In this document: positions 44,408-53,698 of the stretch, piece by piece
Layout of the letters: every line of letters starts with the position of its first letter
Position numbering within the stretch: position 1 is the first letter of the stretch
From: CAYVLA01 sp964549615 [NCBI: uncultured Thermococci archaeon]
GTDB taxonomy: Archaea > CAYQAE01 > CAYVLA01
Direction: 5' to 3'
DNA length: 64,000 nucleotides
NCBI GenBank assembly: GCA_964549615.1
Contig: CAZJVP010000011.1
Span: 65,926-129,925, forward strand
Translations under genes and position numbers: made by a program
The notes under the pieces: generated by a model
What the model was told of the DNA's origin: nothing
The model's input: the letters and a program-made list of their open reading frames with translations, nothing else
The model's database searches: none

Positions 44408-45634
44408 CTAGAGCTGGAACCTAGTGACGCCGACTGTCCGGTAGGCGGCCCTCCTGACCATGAGAGTCCAGAGGATGAAGCCGGTCACCATGGCCGTGCC
44501 GCTGACGGTGAACCACTCTATGAGATAGACCCACATCAAGGCCTCATCTTTGGCCTTAAGGGCAATGTTCGTGACCTCGCCGATCTTCGCGAAGGCTTTG
44601 TCCAAGGCAACCATGCTATCCTCATACTCGCCCTTGATGTAGAGCCTGACGACCTCCTTCCTCAATAGATCGGCGTTGCCTAGCTCAGCCTCGGCCCTCC
44701 TGAGGTTGCCGCCGAACTTCTCGGCGAAGTCGATGACGGATATGGCAAATGACCTCGTCACGTAGAAACTCGTCAACCTGGTCCGGAGCTTGAGGAACAG
44801 CGACACATCCTCCGGTATGCTCACCTTGGCAGCGTAGTAGATGAGGTTGCTCATGAACAACGGCCCGTACTCCCACCTGTGGAAGAACTGGGGCCCGTTC
44901 CCGCCCCAGTCGAAGACGAATGCTTCGGTCCTACCCTCGCCCATCTCCATATACAGCAGGATCGGCGAGTTCGGAGGATTTCGATCGCTTCTTCCCACGA
45001 CCACGCATCCGGGGCGCTCTCCCACCCTCTGGTGGGCGAAAAGCGGGCACTGCTGCCACGGGATGTTCCTCACCAGCGGGTGGTCCTCATAACCTCTCTC
45101 GGGAACTAGGCGGTACTGCGAACCCAAACCCCAAGCCTCTCCAGTGAGCTTGCAGGGAAGGATGTCTGCAACCGGCGAGGGGTCCCAGCTGGGATGGGCA
45201 TCGCCCTGGCCGCTGAAGGACTGCGGCCCTCCGCCCATCAGGAAGCCCATGCCGCCATCGATCACGCCCTTCTTGATCCAAGTCTGGATGTTGGGCGGAA
45301 AGAATGGCTCCCGGGCATCCGCGATTATCACCACGTCATACTCCTCCCTCATCCGCTGTTCGGTGCGAGGCACATACATGCGGAGGCTGGCCGCAGCCTC
45401 GACGATGGAGGCATACTGGAAGGTGATGAATTCGACCGGAACGGGCGTCAGTTTAACCATGGGGTCGAGCGCTATCATCGGAGTGACGAACCCGGCGCCG
45501 AACAGGGCGTCCCCCATGAAGAGCACCCTCACTTGGCCCGTCTGGGGATCGACGCGCGGCGTGTCGGCCGCGTGGCAGAGCCGGCCTGCAGGCAACAGCA
45601 CCAGGAGGGCGACGGCAAGAAATTCCTTCCTCAT
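44408..45634 (-). CDS. membrane-anchored amidotransferase-like protein, paralog P2
   Basis: A 408-residue member of the four-copy family. The signal peptide is LAVALLVLLPAGRLCHA. The extracytoplasmic domain has VRVLFMGDALFGAGF, YVPRTEQRMREEYDVVIIADA and GGMGFLMGGGPQSFSG. The FVFDWGGNGPQFF strand and a helical stalk (EVVRLYIKGEYEDSMVALDK) come next, then a membrane helix and the basic tail MVRRAAYRTVGVTR. No cysteine is at the nucleophile elbow. The ATG lies 30 bases after TATA-like CTTTTAAG (plus 45657-45664), so it is probably leaderless. It is the first gene of a minus-strand run with sulfatase, GH42-like protein and esterase, and is divergent from P3. Confidence 0.72.
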   Translation of the reverse strand: MRKEFLAVALLVLLPAGRLCHAADTPRVDPQTGQVRVLFMGDALFGAGFVTPMIALDPMVKLTPVPVEFITFQYASIVEAAASLRMYVPRTEQRMREEYDVVIIADAREPFFPPNIQTWIKKGVIDGGMGFLMGGGPQSFSGQGDAHPSWDPSPVADILPCKLTGEAWGLGSQYRLVPERGYEDHPLVRNIPWQQCPLFAHQRVGERPGCVVVGRSDRNPPNSPILLYMEMGEGRTEAFVFDWGGNGPQFFHRWEYGPLFMSNLIYYAAKVSIPEDVSLFLKLRTRLTSFYVTRSFAISVIDFAEKFGGNLRRAEAELGNADLLRKEVVRLYIKGEYEDSMVALDKAFAKIGEVTNIALKAKDEALMWVYLIEWFTVSGTAMVTGFILWTLMVRRAAYRTVGVTRFQL

Positions 45635-46080
45635 CCCGGGAGGCTCTGCCCGTCAGCTTAAAAGCATAACGGCGGAAGTTGCGCCGCGTTGGCAAATCAG
45701 AAGATATGCACCGTGGCGTGCGGGCTACGGCGAATCGGCTCCCTCGAAGGATCGGGAGGCGGGCGCGCGTTTCGGAATGCAAGAGCGCTCGACCGCCCAT
45801 CTCCCGGCATAGAGACGCTTCGCCGGCAAAGATGCTGGAGGGCAAAGTCCACTCGAGGATCTTTGGCCCCGCGGCCTTGGCAGGACGTACGAGGATAGGA
45901 TAACTTATTATGAGGGAGGCTCCTTGCCTCCTCGTGGTCGGGAGAGCACCAGGATGCCCGATGGGCAGCGTCTGAGGAGAGGCGCTAGGCTCTACCGGGC
46001 CGACTTTCGGACCGATGGCATTGCGCGCGAGGGGTGGCCGGAGAAGGAGAGCGTCCGTGCGTAGAGAGGGAGGCTTGGCT
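45635..46080. other. divergent promoter region between paralogs P2 and P3
   Basis: About 445 bases. The minus-strand TATA box at 45657-45664 serves P2. ACTTATTA at 45903-45910 is the candidate for P3 and would leave a leader of about 145 bases. GGGAGG at 46068-46073 is the P3 ribosome binding site. No other gene is supported. Confidence 0.45.
45657..45664 (-). promoter_or_regulatory. TATA box of paralog P2
   Basis: The minus strand reads CTTTTAAG; predicted transcription start at about 45633 coincides with the ATG at 45634. Confidence 0.55.
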
Positions 46081-47286
46081 GTGAGGGTGGTCTGGGCTGT
46101 TCTTTTCTTGCTGCTTGGAGTTCCATGCGTCGTCGGCGCAAAGGGTTTGGACCCGAGAAGGGTTGGAGTCCTATACACGGGCGATCCCTACCCGGGCGTC
46201 ACACCCTACCTGTCCATGAAGGAGGACGCCTTCACCGTTGTGACCCCCGTCCAGGCGTCATACATCCACTACGCGGGAATAAGCTCGGAGGACATAAGGA
46301 AGTCGATGAGGACGTACATGGCGCGCACATACCAGGACTACATCGACAAGTACGATGTCCTGATCCTGAGCGATTCATTCAGGGGCGTCTTCAGCAATGA
46401 GCAGACGTACTGGTTTAGGGATGGCGTCCTAGAGGAGGGGATGGGCCTCTTGATGGTTGGAGGATGGGAGAGCTTCGGGGGCAGCTGGACCGGGTCCCCG
46501 GTTGAGGAGGTCCTTCCCGTCAGTTTCCCAAGCAACATCTGGGTCAGCGGCAGCATAAGGATCGAGGTCACCGAGCAGGGATACAGGAACGAGTTCATAC
46601 AGAGCCTCCCCTACAAACCGCTCCCCGAGTACATGAGGATAGGAACCGACGGCAACTACGTCATCCAGAAGGAGGGATCGGAGCTTCTGGCCCGCTGGAT
46701 CGTGAAGACGAACCAGTACGAGAACCCGCCGTGCTACGTGACGTGGGCGATAGGGAAGGGGAGGACCTTCGCAATGTGCCATGACTGGACGCCGGCCGGC
46801 GGATGGATCATGTCCAGATGGGACTACTACAGGGACTACTCGATCAACCTCATGCTCTATCTGGCTGGGAGAACCCTGCCAAACGACCCCGTCCAGGTCC
46901 ACGAGTACAGGAGGATCATACACGACCTGGCAATAGGAAGGAGCACTCTGTTCTCCCTTATAGAGTTCGTTGAGAGCTTCGGCGGGAGCGGCCGGGCAAT
47001 CGACGAGGAGATCCTCACCCTGGATGAGATCGTGGCGGGCGCCAAGGAATCCTACTTGAACCACGACTGGGCCGAGGCCCTGACGACCGCCGAGGCGGCT
47101 ATGGACAAGCTCGGGGAGATCGAGCAGCTGGCCGTCAAGGTTAAGAATGATGCCCTCTTCTGGGTCTACGTCGTCGAGTGGCTGAGCGTGACGGGCGTGA
47201 GCCTTCTCGCCGGGACGGTTCTCTGGTTGTTGATGGTGCGGAGGGCGCTGTACCGGGAGGTCAAGGTGACCAGGGGTCAGGTGTAG
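46081..47286 (+). CDS. membrane-anchored amidotransferase-like protein, paralog P3
   Basis: A protein of about 401 residues. The GTG at 46081, seven bases after GGGAGG, begins a signal peptide (VVWAVLFLLLGVPCVVGA); the frame is open to 46015. The domain has RRVGVLYTGDPYPG, MARTYQDYIDKYDVLILSD, EGMGLLMVGGWESFGG and SPVEEVLPV, the clearest match in the window to DUF1355-type amidotransferase-like proteins. Then come GKGRTFAMCHDW, a helical stalk, a membrane helix and MVRRALYREVKVTR. The elbow residue is V rather than C. Its last ten bases overlap the convergent GDPD gene. Confidence 0.72.
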   Translation: MRVVWAVLFLLLGVPCVVGAKGLDPRRVGVLYTGDPYPGVTPYLSMKEDAFTVVTPVQASYIHYAGISSEDIRKSMRTYMARTYQDYIDKYDVLILSDSFRGVFSNEQTYWFRDGVLEEGMGLLMVGGWESFGGSWTGSPVEEVLPVSFPSNIWVSGSIRIEVTEQGYRNEFIQSLPYKPLPEYMRIGTDGNYVIQKEGSELLARWIVKTNQYENPPCYVTWAIGKGRTFAMCHDWTPAGGWIMSRWDYYRDYSINLMLYLAGRTLPNDPVQVHEYRRIIHDLAIGRSTLFSLIEFVESFGGSGRAIDEEILTLDEIVAGAKESYLNHDWAEALTTAEAAMDKLGEIEQLAVKVKNDALFWVYVVEWLSVTGVSLLAGTVLWLLMVRRALYREVKVTRGQV

Positions 47287-48062
47287 CGGCTCGTCCGAGT
47301 TGCCACGCCCCACCTCTCCAGAAGCTTCCTAATCTCGCCGGGGTAGTCCGTCTCGAGGATGTCGGCCCCAAGCCTCACGGCAAGGGCAGCTCCCCCCTCG
47401 TTGTCGTTTTCGCCAAGAATGGATTGGTAGACGGTGACGCCCGCCTCCAGCGCGATGCGATAGCTTTCCTCGTTAAGCGTGTGCCTGTTGAAGTTGAGGG
47501 CATCCGGGTGGAGGTCGTCTAGGGCGCGCCCGATGGTGGTTGGCGTTATCCCCATGAGCAGCGTGCTGATCTGTGGACAAAGATCCTTCGCCTGCCTCAG
47601 GATGTCGTGGCTTGGACTTGAGATCATGGTGGCGCGCTGCAGCCCCAGCTCGGTGACGGACTCGACAACCTCGCTAACGCTGGCGTTCTTGATCTCGACG
47701 TTCACCTCGACGCCGGCTCGTTTGACGAACTCCAATGCCTCGGCCAAGGTGGGAATCCTGGTTCCCTTGAAGCTGGCGAAGGGAGGAACCCCAGCGTCGA
47801 GGGCCTTGATCTCAGACAAGGTCATCTCGGCTACCTTGCCCGTGCCGTTCGTTAGGCCATCCACCGTCGAGTTGTGTATGACGACCAGCTCGCCATCAGC
47901 GGTCGTGTGCACATCGATCTCAATCATATCCGCCCCCAGTTCGACCGCCTTCTGGAAGGCCGGGATGGTGTTCTGGGGTGCAAGGCGCATCGCGCCCCTG
48001 TGGGCCGCGACCTTCACGACCTTCCTCAAGATCGGCACCTTTGCGTGACCGCGCGTCACCAT
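47277..48062 (-). CDS. glycerophosphodiester phosphodiesterase (GDPD) family protein
   Basis: A 261-residue TIM-barrel phosphodiesterase. H21-R22 (AAHRGA), N31, the metal residues E48 and D50 in IEIDVH, and the catalytic H63 in VVIHNST are all present. It should hydrolyse glycerophosphodiesters to glycerol phosphate and an alcohol; some archaeal members act on ether-lipid headgroups or on lysophospholipids. No signal peptide is seen. Its ATG overlaps the end of the fucose-isomerase-like gene by seven bases (ATGGTGA), so translation is likely coupled. Confidence 0.92.
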   Translation of the reverse strand: MVTRGHAKVPILRKVVKVAAHRGAMRLAPQNTIPAFQKAVELGADMIEIDVHTTADGELVVIHNSTVDGLTNGTGKVAEMTLSEIKALDAGVPPFASFKGTRIPTLAEALEFVKRAGVEVNVEIKNASVSEVVESVTELGLQRATMISSPSHDILRQAKDLCPQISTLLMGITPTTIGRALDDLHPDALNFNRHTLNEESYRIALEAGVTVYQSILGENDNEGGAALAVRLGADILETDYPGEIRKLLERWGVATRTSRYT

Positions 48063-49750
48063 GGGCGTCCGTTCTTACGCGTTCCGCAGATGTTGACCTT
48101 CATCCCCAAGGCTTTGGCCATCCACGCCTTGGCAAGCATGGCCTCGTCCGCGGACCTTGCGTCGTTCGCATAGACGACCTGGATATGGTTGCTCTTGTGC
48201 TTCGCCATCATCTGATCGCGCGAGACCCCGTAAAGCACCGCGTGCATTATGGGCCATTCCGGCGTCGTGGACTCGGATCGCCTTCGCGTCTCCTGCTCGG
48301 GGAGGTCTATTGCGGCTGCGCGCCCGAGGTCCATGCAAAGCGAGTTCTTCTCAACGTAGATTCGGCTCCAGACGATCTCCCCCGCCTTCGAGACGCCCTT
48401 TATCGACCCGCCCCCCAGGCGGAAGTACATGGCGGGCTGGCGTTCGCTTACCGCACCCCTGAACCCTCCCTTGAGATGCTCTGGGGGAACGGCGCCGCTG
48501 ATCTCGAAGACCCAGACGTACTCCTTCGTTGTGCCGGATCTATCCCAGTCGCCCCAGCGTATGTCGTGGAGCGTGGTCTCCACCGGGAGCCCCATCGCCT
48601 TGTGTATGCGGTATGTCATCAGGGCATCCAAGCCCGAGCATTCGTCGACCTCGTTGAAGTGGGGTAGCGGCTCGCCCTCGTACAGCACCCTGCTTCCGTC
48701 CGCGGATCTGACCGGGGGCCTGTCGCGGTTATTCAGCAAGCCCTCGACGAGGTCGCTCGCCGGCAATAGATCCTTGAGGCCCTGCTGGTATTGTATGCCT
48801 ATGGTGTGGCAACCGAACTCGTCCGCGATGCGCAGCGCCGCGATGTACATCTTGCACTGGGTCAGCACCTGGGCTTCGGTTAGCTGCGTCGCCTCGTCGG
48901 TACCCAGATTGAACCTCATGCCGCGGTCCAACAGCCAGGCGTACACCTCCCTTGCCTCTTGGTCGCTCACCTGGGTCGTGGCGTAGTAGAGCGCGGACTG
49001 GCTGAGCCTCTCCTTGTACACCCCCGTTGGGTTGAGAAGATGATCGGGTATGATGGCGTTGAACATGCCCATGCATCCCTCGTCGAAAACCCCCATGATG
49101 GCCTTCTCGCGCCTCAGCTGTTCGGCCAGGGCCTCTGCAAGGGCCTTCACCTTTGCAGGCACCCTGATCTTGTCGAGGGGCTTGACGTGGTCGGTCTTGT
49201 GTCTCACGCGGCCCGTCTTGAGCCACGTCGAGAGCTTCGCGATAAACTTCTCGTCGGAGAAGTCCTCGCTCCAGAGCATCGAGTACTTGACGCCTGCCTT
49301 TGTGAGGGACCCGGCTAGGTTGAGCATCCCAACCAGTCCGGGCCATCGCCCGGACCAGTTCGCAACGAGGAGGATCGGCCCTTTGTGGGATATCAGCCCG
49401 TGAAGCACGTGATGGGAGTACTGCCAGACGGACTCGGCCACGATCAGCTTGGCCTCGGGATCGATGTTGGCGAAGACGGCCATGCCCTCCTTCTGGGATG
49501 AGATGAAGCCGTGCCCTTGCTCGGGCTTGTAGGGGTGTGCCCTGACAAGTTCGAAGCCACACTTGGCGACTGCCTTGGCCAGTTCCTCCTCCATCGCGGC
49601 CTGAGTGGGCCAGCATACCTGGTTTGCGCTCAGACGCAGATCGCCGCTTGCGACCATCAGAACCTGATTGTGCTTCACCTTCTTGGGTTTGGGAATCTTC
49701 GGCAGCTGGTATCCAGCCAAAATCTTCTCCCTCCTCGGTTGCTTGGGCAT
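48056..49750 (-). CDS. L-fucose/arabinose isomerase-family protein
   Basis: A protein of about 564 residues, the size of L-fucose isomerase. The segment [20 protein letters not shown] and the following [12 protein letters not shown] (about 222-254) closely matches the family, as does the C-terminal [18 protein letters not shown] region. It should interconvert an aldose such as L-fucose, or a rhamnose- or arabinose-type sugar, with its ketose using Mn2+. The exact sugar is not determined. ATG 49750 is the start; the frame runs on to 50176, but that part is antisense to the neighbouring gene. A CATTTAATAG box (plus 49765-49774) lies about 20 bases upstream. Confidence 0.85.
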   Translation of the reverse strand: MPKQPRREKILAGYQLPKIPKPKKVKHNQVLMVASGDLRLSANQVCWPTQAAMEEELAKAVAKCGFELVRAHPYKPEQGHGFISSQKEGMAVFANIDPEAKLIVAESVWQYSHHVLHGLISHKGPILLVANWSGRWPGLVGMLNLAGSLTKAGVKYSMLWSEDFSDEKFIAKLSTWLKTGRVRHKTDHVKPLDKIRVPAKVKALAEALAEQLRREKAIMGVFDEGCMGMFNAIIPDHLLNPTGVYKERLSQSALYYATTQVSDQEAREVYAWLLDRGMRFNLGTDEATQLTEAQVLTQCKMYIAALRIADEFGCHTIGIQYQQGLKDLLPASDLVEGLLNNRDRPPVRSADGSRVLYEGEPLPHFNEVDECSGLDALMTYRIHKAMGLPVETTLHDIRWGDWDRSGTTKEYVWVFEISGAVPPEHLKGGFRGAVSERQPAMYFRLGGGSIKGVSKAGEIVWSRIYVEKNSLCMDLGRAAAIDLPEQETRRRSESTTPEWPIMHAVLYGVSRDQMMAKHKSNHIQVVYANDARSADEAMLAKAWMAKALGMKVNICGTRKNGRPW

Positions 49751-49920
49751 GAAGCGGGCTTGGTCTATTAAATGGTGGGGGCTGGTCGAACCCGAAGACC
49801 AGACAACCTTACGAATTCGATATGAGGTTCGGGAGATAGATCGAGACTGCCTCGTGCGGCTAGGTCGGTCTGCCTCGATGCATGGACGCCGACGCAGGGG
49901 GGTCACGAACGCAGGGAAAC

Positions 49921-49929
49921 CATTAAACC
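49921..49929 (+). promoter_or_regulatory. TATA-like box before the CBM-bearing glycosidase-like gene
   Basis: CATTAAACC, starting 29 bases before the ATG at 49950, consistent with a leaderless message. It is divergent from a TATA-like element of the isomerase gene at 49765-49774. Confidence 0.5.
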
Positions 49930-49949
49930 TTGTCACGGCCTTCGCTCGC

Positions 49950-51650
49950 ATGATGATCCGCAACTCCCACAGAAGGCTAAACAGCTTCGTCACGGAACTG
50001 CTCGCCGCCAAGCCGGACCAGCATCGGCGACGCCTCGTGTACGACTTCGAAAATCCCAGGCGGGGATGGGTCTTCTTCAGAACCACTGCCAGACTTGGTA
50101 AGACAGGGACCGCGAAGCTATACTTGGAGTCAGGATCCAAAAGGATCGCTCTAACCAGCCACGGTTCGCCAGGCACATCAACCTCCGAGGCAATGCGGCA
50201 CCTACGGAAGGGCAGACACAGGCTGCGCCTTGCTCAGAAGGGGGAATGCTCGGTATCATCGTTGGTCGTCAGGGCGATCCCAGAGATCCTCTATGCAAAC
50301 TACCCCTCGAACCCGCACCTCAAGGAGTACGGCTCCTACGACTGGGATTACCTGGGCAGGATTGGGATGCTGGGCAACGTCAACACGATCATCACCGGAT
50401 CTTTCGGGGATTGGGCAAGGGAGTGGGCGAAGCGGGGAGGTAAGGTCGTCCAGCAGGTCGGCGTTCCTGGACTTCGCCGGGAAGAAACAGTCACGGTCGA
50501 GTCGGCGTACGATTATTGGGCGCGCACCGAGGGCATGACGCACCCGTGCATGTCGGGGGTGATCGCGGATGAATTCCCTGCGGCCGAAGGCAAGATGGAC
50601 ATCTGGGCAACGGCGGTCAAACGGCTTGCGAGGAAAGGAAGGGGGCGTTCGTTCTACGCCTACATCGGCGGCGAGCCCGCGCGGCTCAGGCCCTTCATCG
50701 AACCGCTGCTGGGGCAGGCGAACTGCTGCTTTGCGAACGAGCGGTATCTCAAGGAGCAGCCCACCGAGGAGATGGCAAAGCAGTTCCTAGAACGGGAGCT
50801 CAAGCGTGACCTTGAGGGCTACAAGGCGTATGCGCCCGATTTCCAGAAAAGGCTGATACTGGTCCTGGGGCTGCTATGCGGGCCGCCGGAGTCCCTGAAC
50901 ACCCGTCCTGGTGCGAGCTACAAGGTTTACATGGACATGCAGTTCCATCTGATCGCAAGTGATCCTGCCTTCGACGGGATCTATGGGATAGAGGAGTACC
51001 TCAGCTCCTATGCGGATGAGGAGTATCTGCGGTGGGCTGCCAAGCTCTACAGGCACTATTGCATAGAGGGCAAGAGGACTCGCCTCTCCAGTGACCCCTA
51101 TGTCCTCAACCACCTCGAGAACCCTGACTTCGAGGACGGCCTAAAGGGCTGGAGGGTCATGCCGGCCGAGCCTGGAAGCATCGATACGAGGTCGATGGAG
51201 GGGCTGGGATGGCTTCAGGGGAGATTCACCAGGGAGGGAGAGGGAGATAGGTTCCTTTGGATGAGGCGTTGCGCCAATAGGCCGAACGTAGTCTCGCAAA
51301 CCGTCAAGAACCTACAGCCAGGCCGACCGTACTCGCTCAAGCTCTACGTCGCCGACTACCTGGAACTGACCAAGAACCAGAAGCATTCAGTCCGGGTAAG
51401 AATGGAGGGCGTTGACCTAGTAACCGATAAGTGCTTCCACGCGGTCTATCCCAACTGCTACTCCCACCACATCCCCAGGTTCGGCGATCGGAACACCTAC
51501 TTCAACTTCATCCGTCTTGTCTTCTATCCCCGTGCGCCGAGGGCAGAGCTCTCCATATCCGACTGGACCTCGGACGATCAACCTGGAGGGGCGGTCGGAC
51601 AGGAGCTCATGTATAACTTCGTCGAGATCGAGCCCTACCTAATTGACTAG
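49950..51650 (+). CDS. glycosidase-like protein with C-terminal carbohydrate-binding module
   Basis: A protein of about 566 residues. The first 110 residues are beta-rich ([30 protein letters not shown]). Residues about 110-390 look like a TIM barrel with [39 protein letters not shown] and [14 protein letters not shown], where D and E at strand ends could be catalytic. From about 390 a CBM4/9-like module begins with [16 protein letters not shown]. No signal peptide is evident. The frame opens at 49668, but ATG 49950 is preferred from the TATA spacing and from the antisense isomerase gene. The family is not firmly recognised. Confidence 0.65.
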   Translation: MMIRNSHRRLNSFVTELLAAKPDQHRRRLVYDFENPRRGWVFFRTTARLGKTGTAKLYLESGSKRIALTSHGSPGTSTSEAMRHLRKGRHRLRLAQKGECSVSSLVVRAIPEILYANYPSNPHLKEYGSYDWDYLGRIGMLGNVNTIITGSFGDWAREWAKRGGKVVQQVGVPGLRREETVTVESAYDYWARTEGMTHPCMSGVIADEFPAAEGKMDIWATAVKRLARKGRGRSFYAYIGGEPARLRPFIEPLLGQANCCFANERYLKEQPTEEMAKQFLERELKRDLEGYKAYAPDFQKRLILVLGLLCGPPESLNTRPGASYKVYMDMQFHLIASDPAFDGIYGIEEYLSSYADEEYLRWAAKLYRHYCIEGKRTRLSSDPYVLNHLENPDFEDGLKGWRVMPAEPGSIDTRSMEGLGWLQGRFTREGEGDRFLWMRRCANRPNVVSQTVKNLQPGRPYSLKLYVADYLELTKNQKHSVRVRMEGVDLVTDKCFHAVYPNCYSHHIPRFGDRNTYFNFIRLVFYPRAPRAELSISDWTSDDQPGGAVGQELMYNFVEIEPYLID

Positions 51651-51725
51651 GATCATGTTTCGTTCAGCTTGGTGCGCCGTGGGTGCCAGGCTCGTCCAGA
51701 GAGGTGCACGCAGGCGAGCGGGGGC

Positions 51726-52550
51726 CTAGAGCCGGAACCCTACATCCTTGCCATCGACGAGGGTCTGGACCGTCAGGTACTGTTCGATGTTGGATGTCCG
51801 GATCTTGTCCCCCAGGACCTTCTCGACCTGGAAAACGCCGGCGGTGCCGCTTGAGTGTACCCGTATCAGAACGGGGGTCTCCTCCCCGGGGAGGATTTCG
51901 ACCTTCTGGATCGAGAGGGCGGAGAGGGAGTGTATGTCCACATTTCCCCTGTCATAAGGGTAGCGCGCCCGTCCCTTCTCCATGTCCGTCCCGTCTCCAA
52001 CGCGGACGCACCCGGCCTCGACCGTAACGCAGCGAATGCTCTCCTCGTGGCTGTAGATGGAGTTGAGTATCTCGCACTCGATCTGGATCGCCTTCTTCGT
52101 CCTGCCGTAGATCGCCTCCGTCAGGCGCTTCACGATGGGGCATGCGAGGGCGACGGAGTGTATGTGATGGTCGGTGCGGTGGATCGCATTGCCGATATCA
52201 TGCAGGTAGGCACCGGCGATCGTGATCAGCGTGGAGTCGTCGATGTCCCCTTCTCCCTCCCTCACGATCGTGGGAGGCACCTTGGCTGCAATCAGGTCCA
52301 GTATCCGGACCGAGTTCCTTGCCGAGATCGCTGCGTGGACCGGACCGTGGTCGTTGTATCCGAGCCTCTTGACCGCCATCGAGTTGGACATGTACAAGTA
52401 TGCAGTGACCTCAGGGTCCGAGCAAAGCTTCCTGAAGGCCAACCTCGACTTCGGCCTACGGGCTAGAGCGGATCTGAGCTCCTTCTTCGCGGTTTGGCCT
52501 TGTGGTTTTTCCTCTGCCAACTTTCGTCCCGCAGGGGGGCTTCGAGGCAT
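51726..52550 (-). CDS. HD-domain metal-dependent phosphohydrolase
   Basis: A 274-residue protein. The helix with NDHGPVHAAISARNSVRIL supplies the first histidine, AYLHDIGNAIHRTDHHIHS the HD pair and further histidines, and IYSHEES and DGTDMEKG the later ligands. This is the pattern of archaeal HD-superfamily hydrolases of nucleotides or cyclic nucleotides. The C-terminal 80 residues (VEILPGEETPVLIRVHSSGT) form a beta domain common in this group. The substrate is unknown. It stands alone on the minus strand. Confidence 0.82.
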   Translation of the reverse strand: MPRSPPAGRKLAEEKPQGQTAKKELRSALARRPKSRLAFRKLCSDPEVTAYLYMSNSMAVKRLGYNDHGPVHAAISARNSVRILDLIAAKVPPTIVREGEGDIDDSTLITIAGAYLHDIGNAIHRTDHHIHSVALACPIVKRLTEAIYGRTKKAIQIECEILNSIYSHEESIRCVTVEAGCVRVGDGTDMEKGRARYPYDRGNVDIHSLSALSIQKVEILPGEETPVLIRVHSSGTAGVFQVEKVLGDKIRTSNIEQYLTVQTLVDGKDVGFRL

Positions 52551-52668
52551 TCGTGAAAAAGCTTACTTGAACCAGCGCCTACGGACTCACGGTGGTAGGG
52601 TGGCTGAAGCAAGCCTGGGCATTATTCACCGCTACGTTCACCGGTGCCTGGCCGGTTGCGGACCCGCG

Positions 52669-53688
52669 TCAAGCCTTGAGCCTGATCGACCTGCCCGTCC
52701 TAGAGGATTCGTAGGCTGCCATGGCGATCTCCTGATCCTTGAGGGCTTCTTGGCCCGAGTTCAGGGGCTCGGAGTCCTCACGGATCGCCCGAACCAGATC
52801 CTCAACCTCGGCCCTGTAGATGTTCACCGGCTGCGGTGAAACCTCCTTTGCCGCCTGGCCCACGACCTCGAGCCTAAGCCTGCCGGTGGGCTCCTGCCCT
52901 ATCGTCCTCTCGGTCACTATGGAGCCCTTCGTACCGTTGAGTTCCAGCCCGTTCCGGGCCCCCGGTCGAGGCATGTTGAAGAAGCTATCGACGATGCCGT
53001 ATGCCCCGGCCTTGAACTTGATCGCCACCAGCGATGAGTCCTCCACGGGGTAGCGCATGGAAAAGGTGTCGTTGAAGGCGAGGACCTGGACGGCATCGCC
53101 CAGATACATCCTCATGAGGTCTATCCCATGGATGCCGAGGTCCATCAACGATCCCCCGCCGCTCTGCTCCGGGATCTGCCGCCAAGCTCCTGGCATGTCC
53201 GGATACCAGCATCCGAACTGGACCCTCGCCGAGACCAGGTTGCCGAGGACGCCTTCCCTGACCATCCTGAGTGCCTCTTGGTGGCAGCAGTGGAATCTCA
53301 TCATGAAACCGACCGCCAGCTTCACGCCGTTCCTCCTGCAGCTTGCGATTATGTCCCGGCACTCGCGGACGTTCATGGCGAAGGGCTTCTCGCACAGGAT
53401 GTGCTTCCCGTGCTCAGCAGCTGCGACCGCCTGTCTGCGGTGAAGGTAGTTAGGCGAGGCGATGTAGACCGCATCGACCTCGGGATCTCGCAGCAGGTCT
53501 TCCTCCCTGGTATACCATTTGCTGACGCCGTACTTCTTGGCAAGCGGGCTCAATTTGTCCTCGTGAGGCCCCATGAGGGCGACCAACCTCGATCCGGGCG
53601 AGGGGATGATCCCCTCCGGAATCGTTCTCCTGTCGGCAATTCCCGCGGCTCCGATTATGCCCCAACCGATTGGCTTCAGGCTGCTCAC
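52669..53688 (-). CDS. Gfo/Idh/MocA-family sugar oxidoreductase
   Basis: A 339-residue NAD(P)-dependent oxidoreductase. The Rossmann start GWGIIGAAGIAD is at about 8-19, VYIASPNYLHR precedes the characteristic EKP (CEKPFAMN) at about 97-103, and the second domain carries LGIHGIDLMRMYLG with the catalytic histidine. It oxidises or reduces a sugar or sugar nucleotide. It lies ten bases downstream of the DegT-type aminotransferase, a common pair in the making of amino- or deoxy-sugars for surface glycans, so biosynthesis rather than breakdown is the likely role. Confidence 0.9.
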   Translation of the reverse strand: MSSLKPIGWGIIGAAGIADRRTIPEGIIPSPGSRLVALMGPHEDKLSPLAKKYGVSKWYTREEDLLRDPEVDAVYIASPNYLHRRQAVAAAEHGKHILCEKPFAMNVRECRDIIASCRRNGVKLAVGFMMRFHCCHQEALRMVREGVLGNLVSARVQFGCWYPDMPGAWRQIPEQSGGGSLMDLGIHGIDLMRMYLGDAVQVLAFNDTFSMRYPVEDSSLVAIKFKAGAYGIVDSFFNMPRPGARNGLELNGTKGSIVTERTIGQEPTGRLRLEVVGQAAKEVSPQPVNIYRAEVEDLVRAIREDSEPLNSGQEALKDQEIAMAAYESSRTGRSIRLKA

Positions 53689-53698
53689 CTTCCCTAGC

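Noticed and set aside
49751-50176. N-terminal extension of the fucose-isomerase-like frame to 706 residues
   Set aside because: The extra 142 residues are antisense to the neighbouring gene, arginine- and serine-rich, and a TATA-like box lies just before ATG 49750.
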